Assembly: GCA_003557805.1 (NCBI GenBank)
Contig: PWNY01000405.1
Coordinates: forward strand, 1 to 6,320
Origin: Bacteroidales bacterium
GTDB taxonomy: Bacteria > Bacteroidota > Bacteroidia > Bacteroidales > UBA7960
DNA: 6,320 bases
Direction: 5' to 3'
Below the pieces are notes generated by a model that was given only the letters and a program-made list of their open reading frames with translations, ran no database searches and had not been told where the DNA came from. Both the position numbers and the translations under genes were made by a program. Of this stretch, positions 6,204-6,320 are shown one piece after another. The number at the start of each line of letters is the position of its first letter. The stretch's first letter is position 1.

Positions 6204-6320
6204 TAAAGGTTCTTAACTTATGGAAACAATTCGGGGATCAGGCCGTTTTAAAAGATATCTCCCTTCTGTTCGAAAAGGGTAAAACCAACCTTGTAATAGG
6301 TAAGAGCGGCTCCGGCAAAA
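6200..6320 (+). CDS. mlaF: MlaF-type ABC transporter ATP-binding protein, N-terminal fragment
   Basis: Translation from the ATG at 6200-6202, which overlaps the mlaE stop as ATGA, gives 40 residues before the window ends. They read as the first strands of an ABC ATPase: MIKVLNLWKQFGDQAVLKDI, then a second strand, and a Walker A motif GKSGSGK at residues 34-40, where the phosphate-binding Lys40 is the last full codon. The signature and Walker B motifs lie outside the window. The overlap with the permease gene identifies it as the energising subunit of the same lipid transporter (MlaF in E. coli). An MlaD-type lipid-binding protein is expected further downstream but cannot be seen here. Confidence 0.92.
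   Translation, partial: MIKVLNLWKQFGDQAVLKDISLLFEKGKTNLVIGKSGSGK

Overview
The window looks like a piece of chromosome from a free-living or gut-type member of the Bacteroidota, probably Bacteroidales/Marinilabiliales-like. The evidence is an S46 dipeptidyl-peptidase, an ExbD tail of the Bacteroidota type, a stand-alone mannose-1-phosphate guanylyltransferase next to a SprT-like gene, a small Cys-rich lipoprotein, A-rich leaders without strong Shine-Dalgarno sites, and a match to the Bacteroidota -7 promoter element TAnnTTTG. This is inference from gene content; no rRNA or other taxonomic marker is present.

Layout. (1) Bases 1-174, + strand: the C-terminal end of an ExbD/TolR-type proton-channel subunit, closed by a strong intrinsic terminator (201-240). 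(2) Bases 239-5336, - strand: five tightly packed genes that look like one operon, read from right to left. They are a 77-residue putative lipoprotein, a SprT-like zinc metalloprotein (20-nt overlap), mannose-1-phosphate guanylyltransferase (38-nt gap), an exported S46 serine dipeptidyl-peptidase (15-nt gap), and a cytoplasmic-looking protein made of regular 25-26-residue YD/MORN-like repeats (4-nt gap). (3) Bases 5337-5462: a 126-bp divergent intergenic region with candidate promoters and a 14-bp inverted repeat. (4) Bases 5463-6320, + strand: an MlaE-type ABC permease, then the start of its MlaF-type ATPase with a 4-nt ATGA overlap; the ATPase runs off the window.

How the genes fit together. 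ExbD and MlaEF both serve the cell envelope: proton-motive-force coupling to outer-membrane transport, and lipid traffic between the membranes. The S46 peptidase releases dipeptides from extracellular or periplasmic peptides, and GDP-mannose feeds glycan synthesis. The operon is therefore mostly envelope or nutrition related, but nothing in the sequence ties its members into one pathway, and operon packing alone may explain the company.

I see no mobile element, CRISPR array, tRNA or rRNA, and no gene-free stretch longer than 300 bases. No clearly new system is present. The least explained items are the repeat protein coupled to the peptidase, the alanine at the peptidase's substrate-specificity position, and the small lipoprotein overlapping the SprT-like gene.
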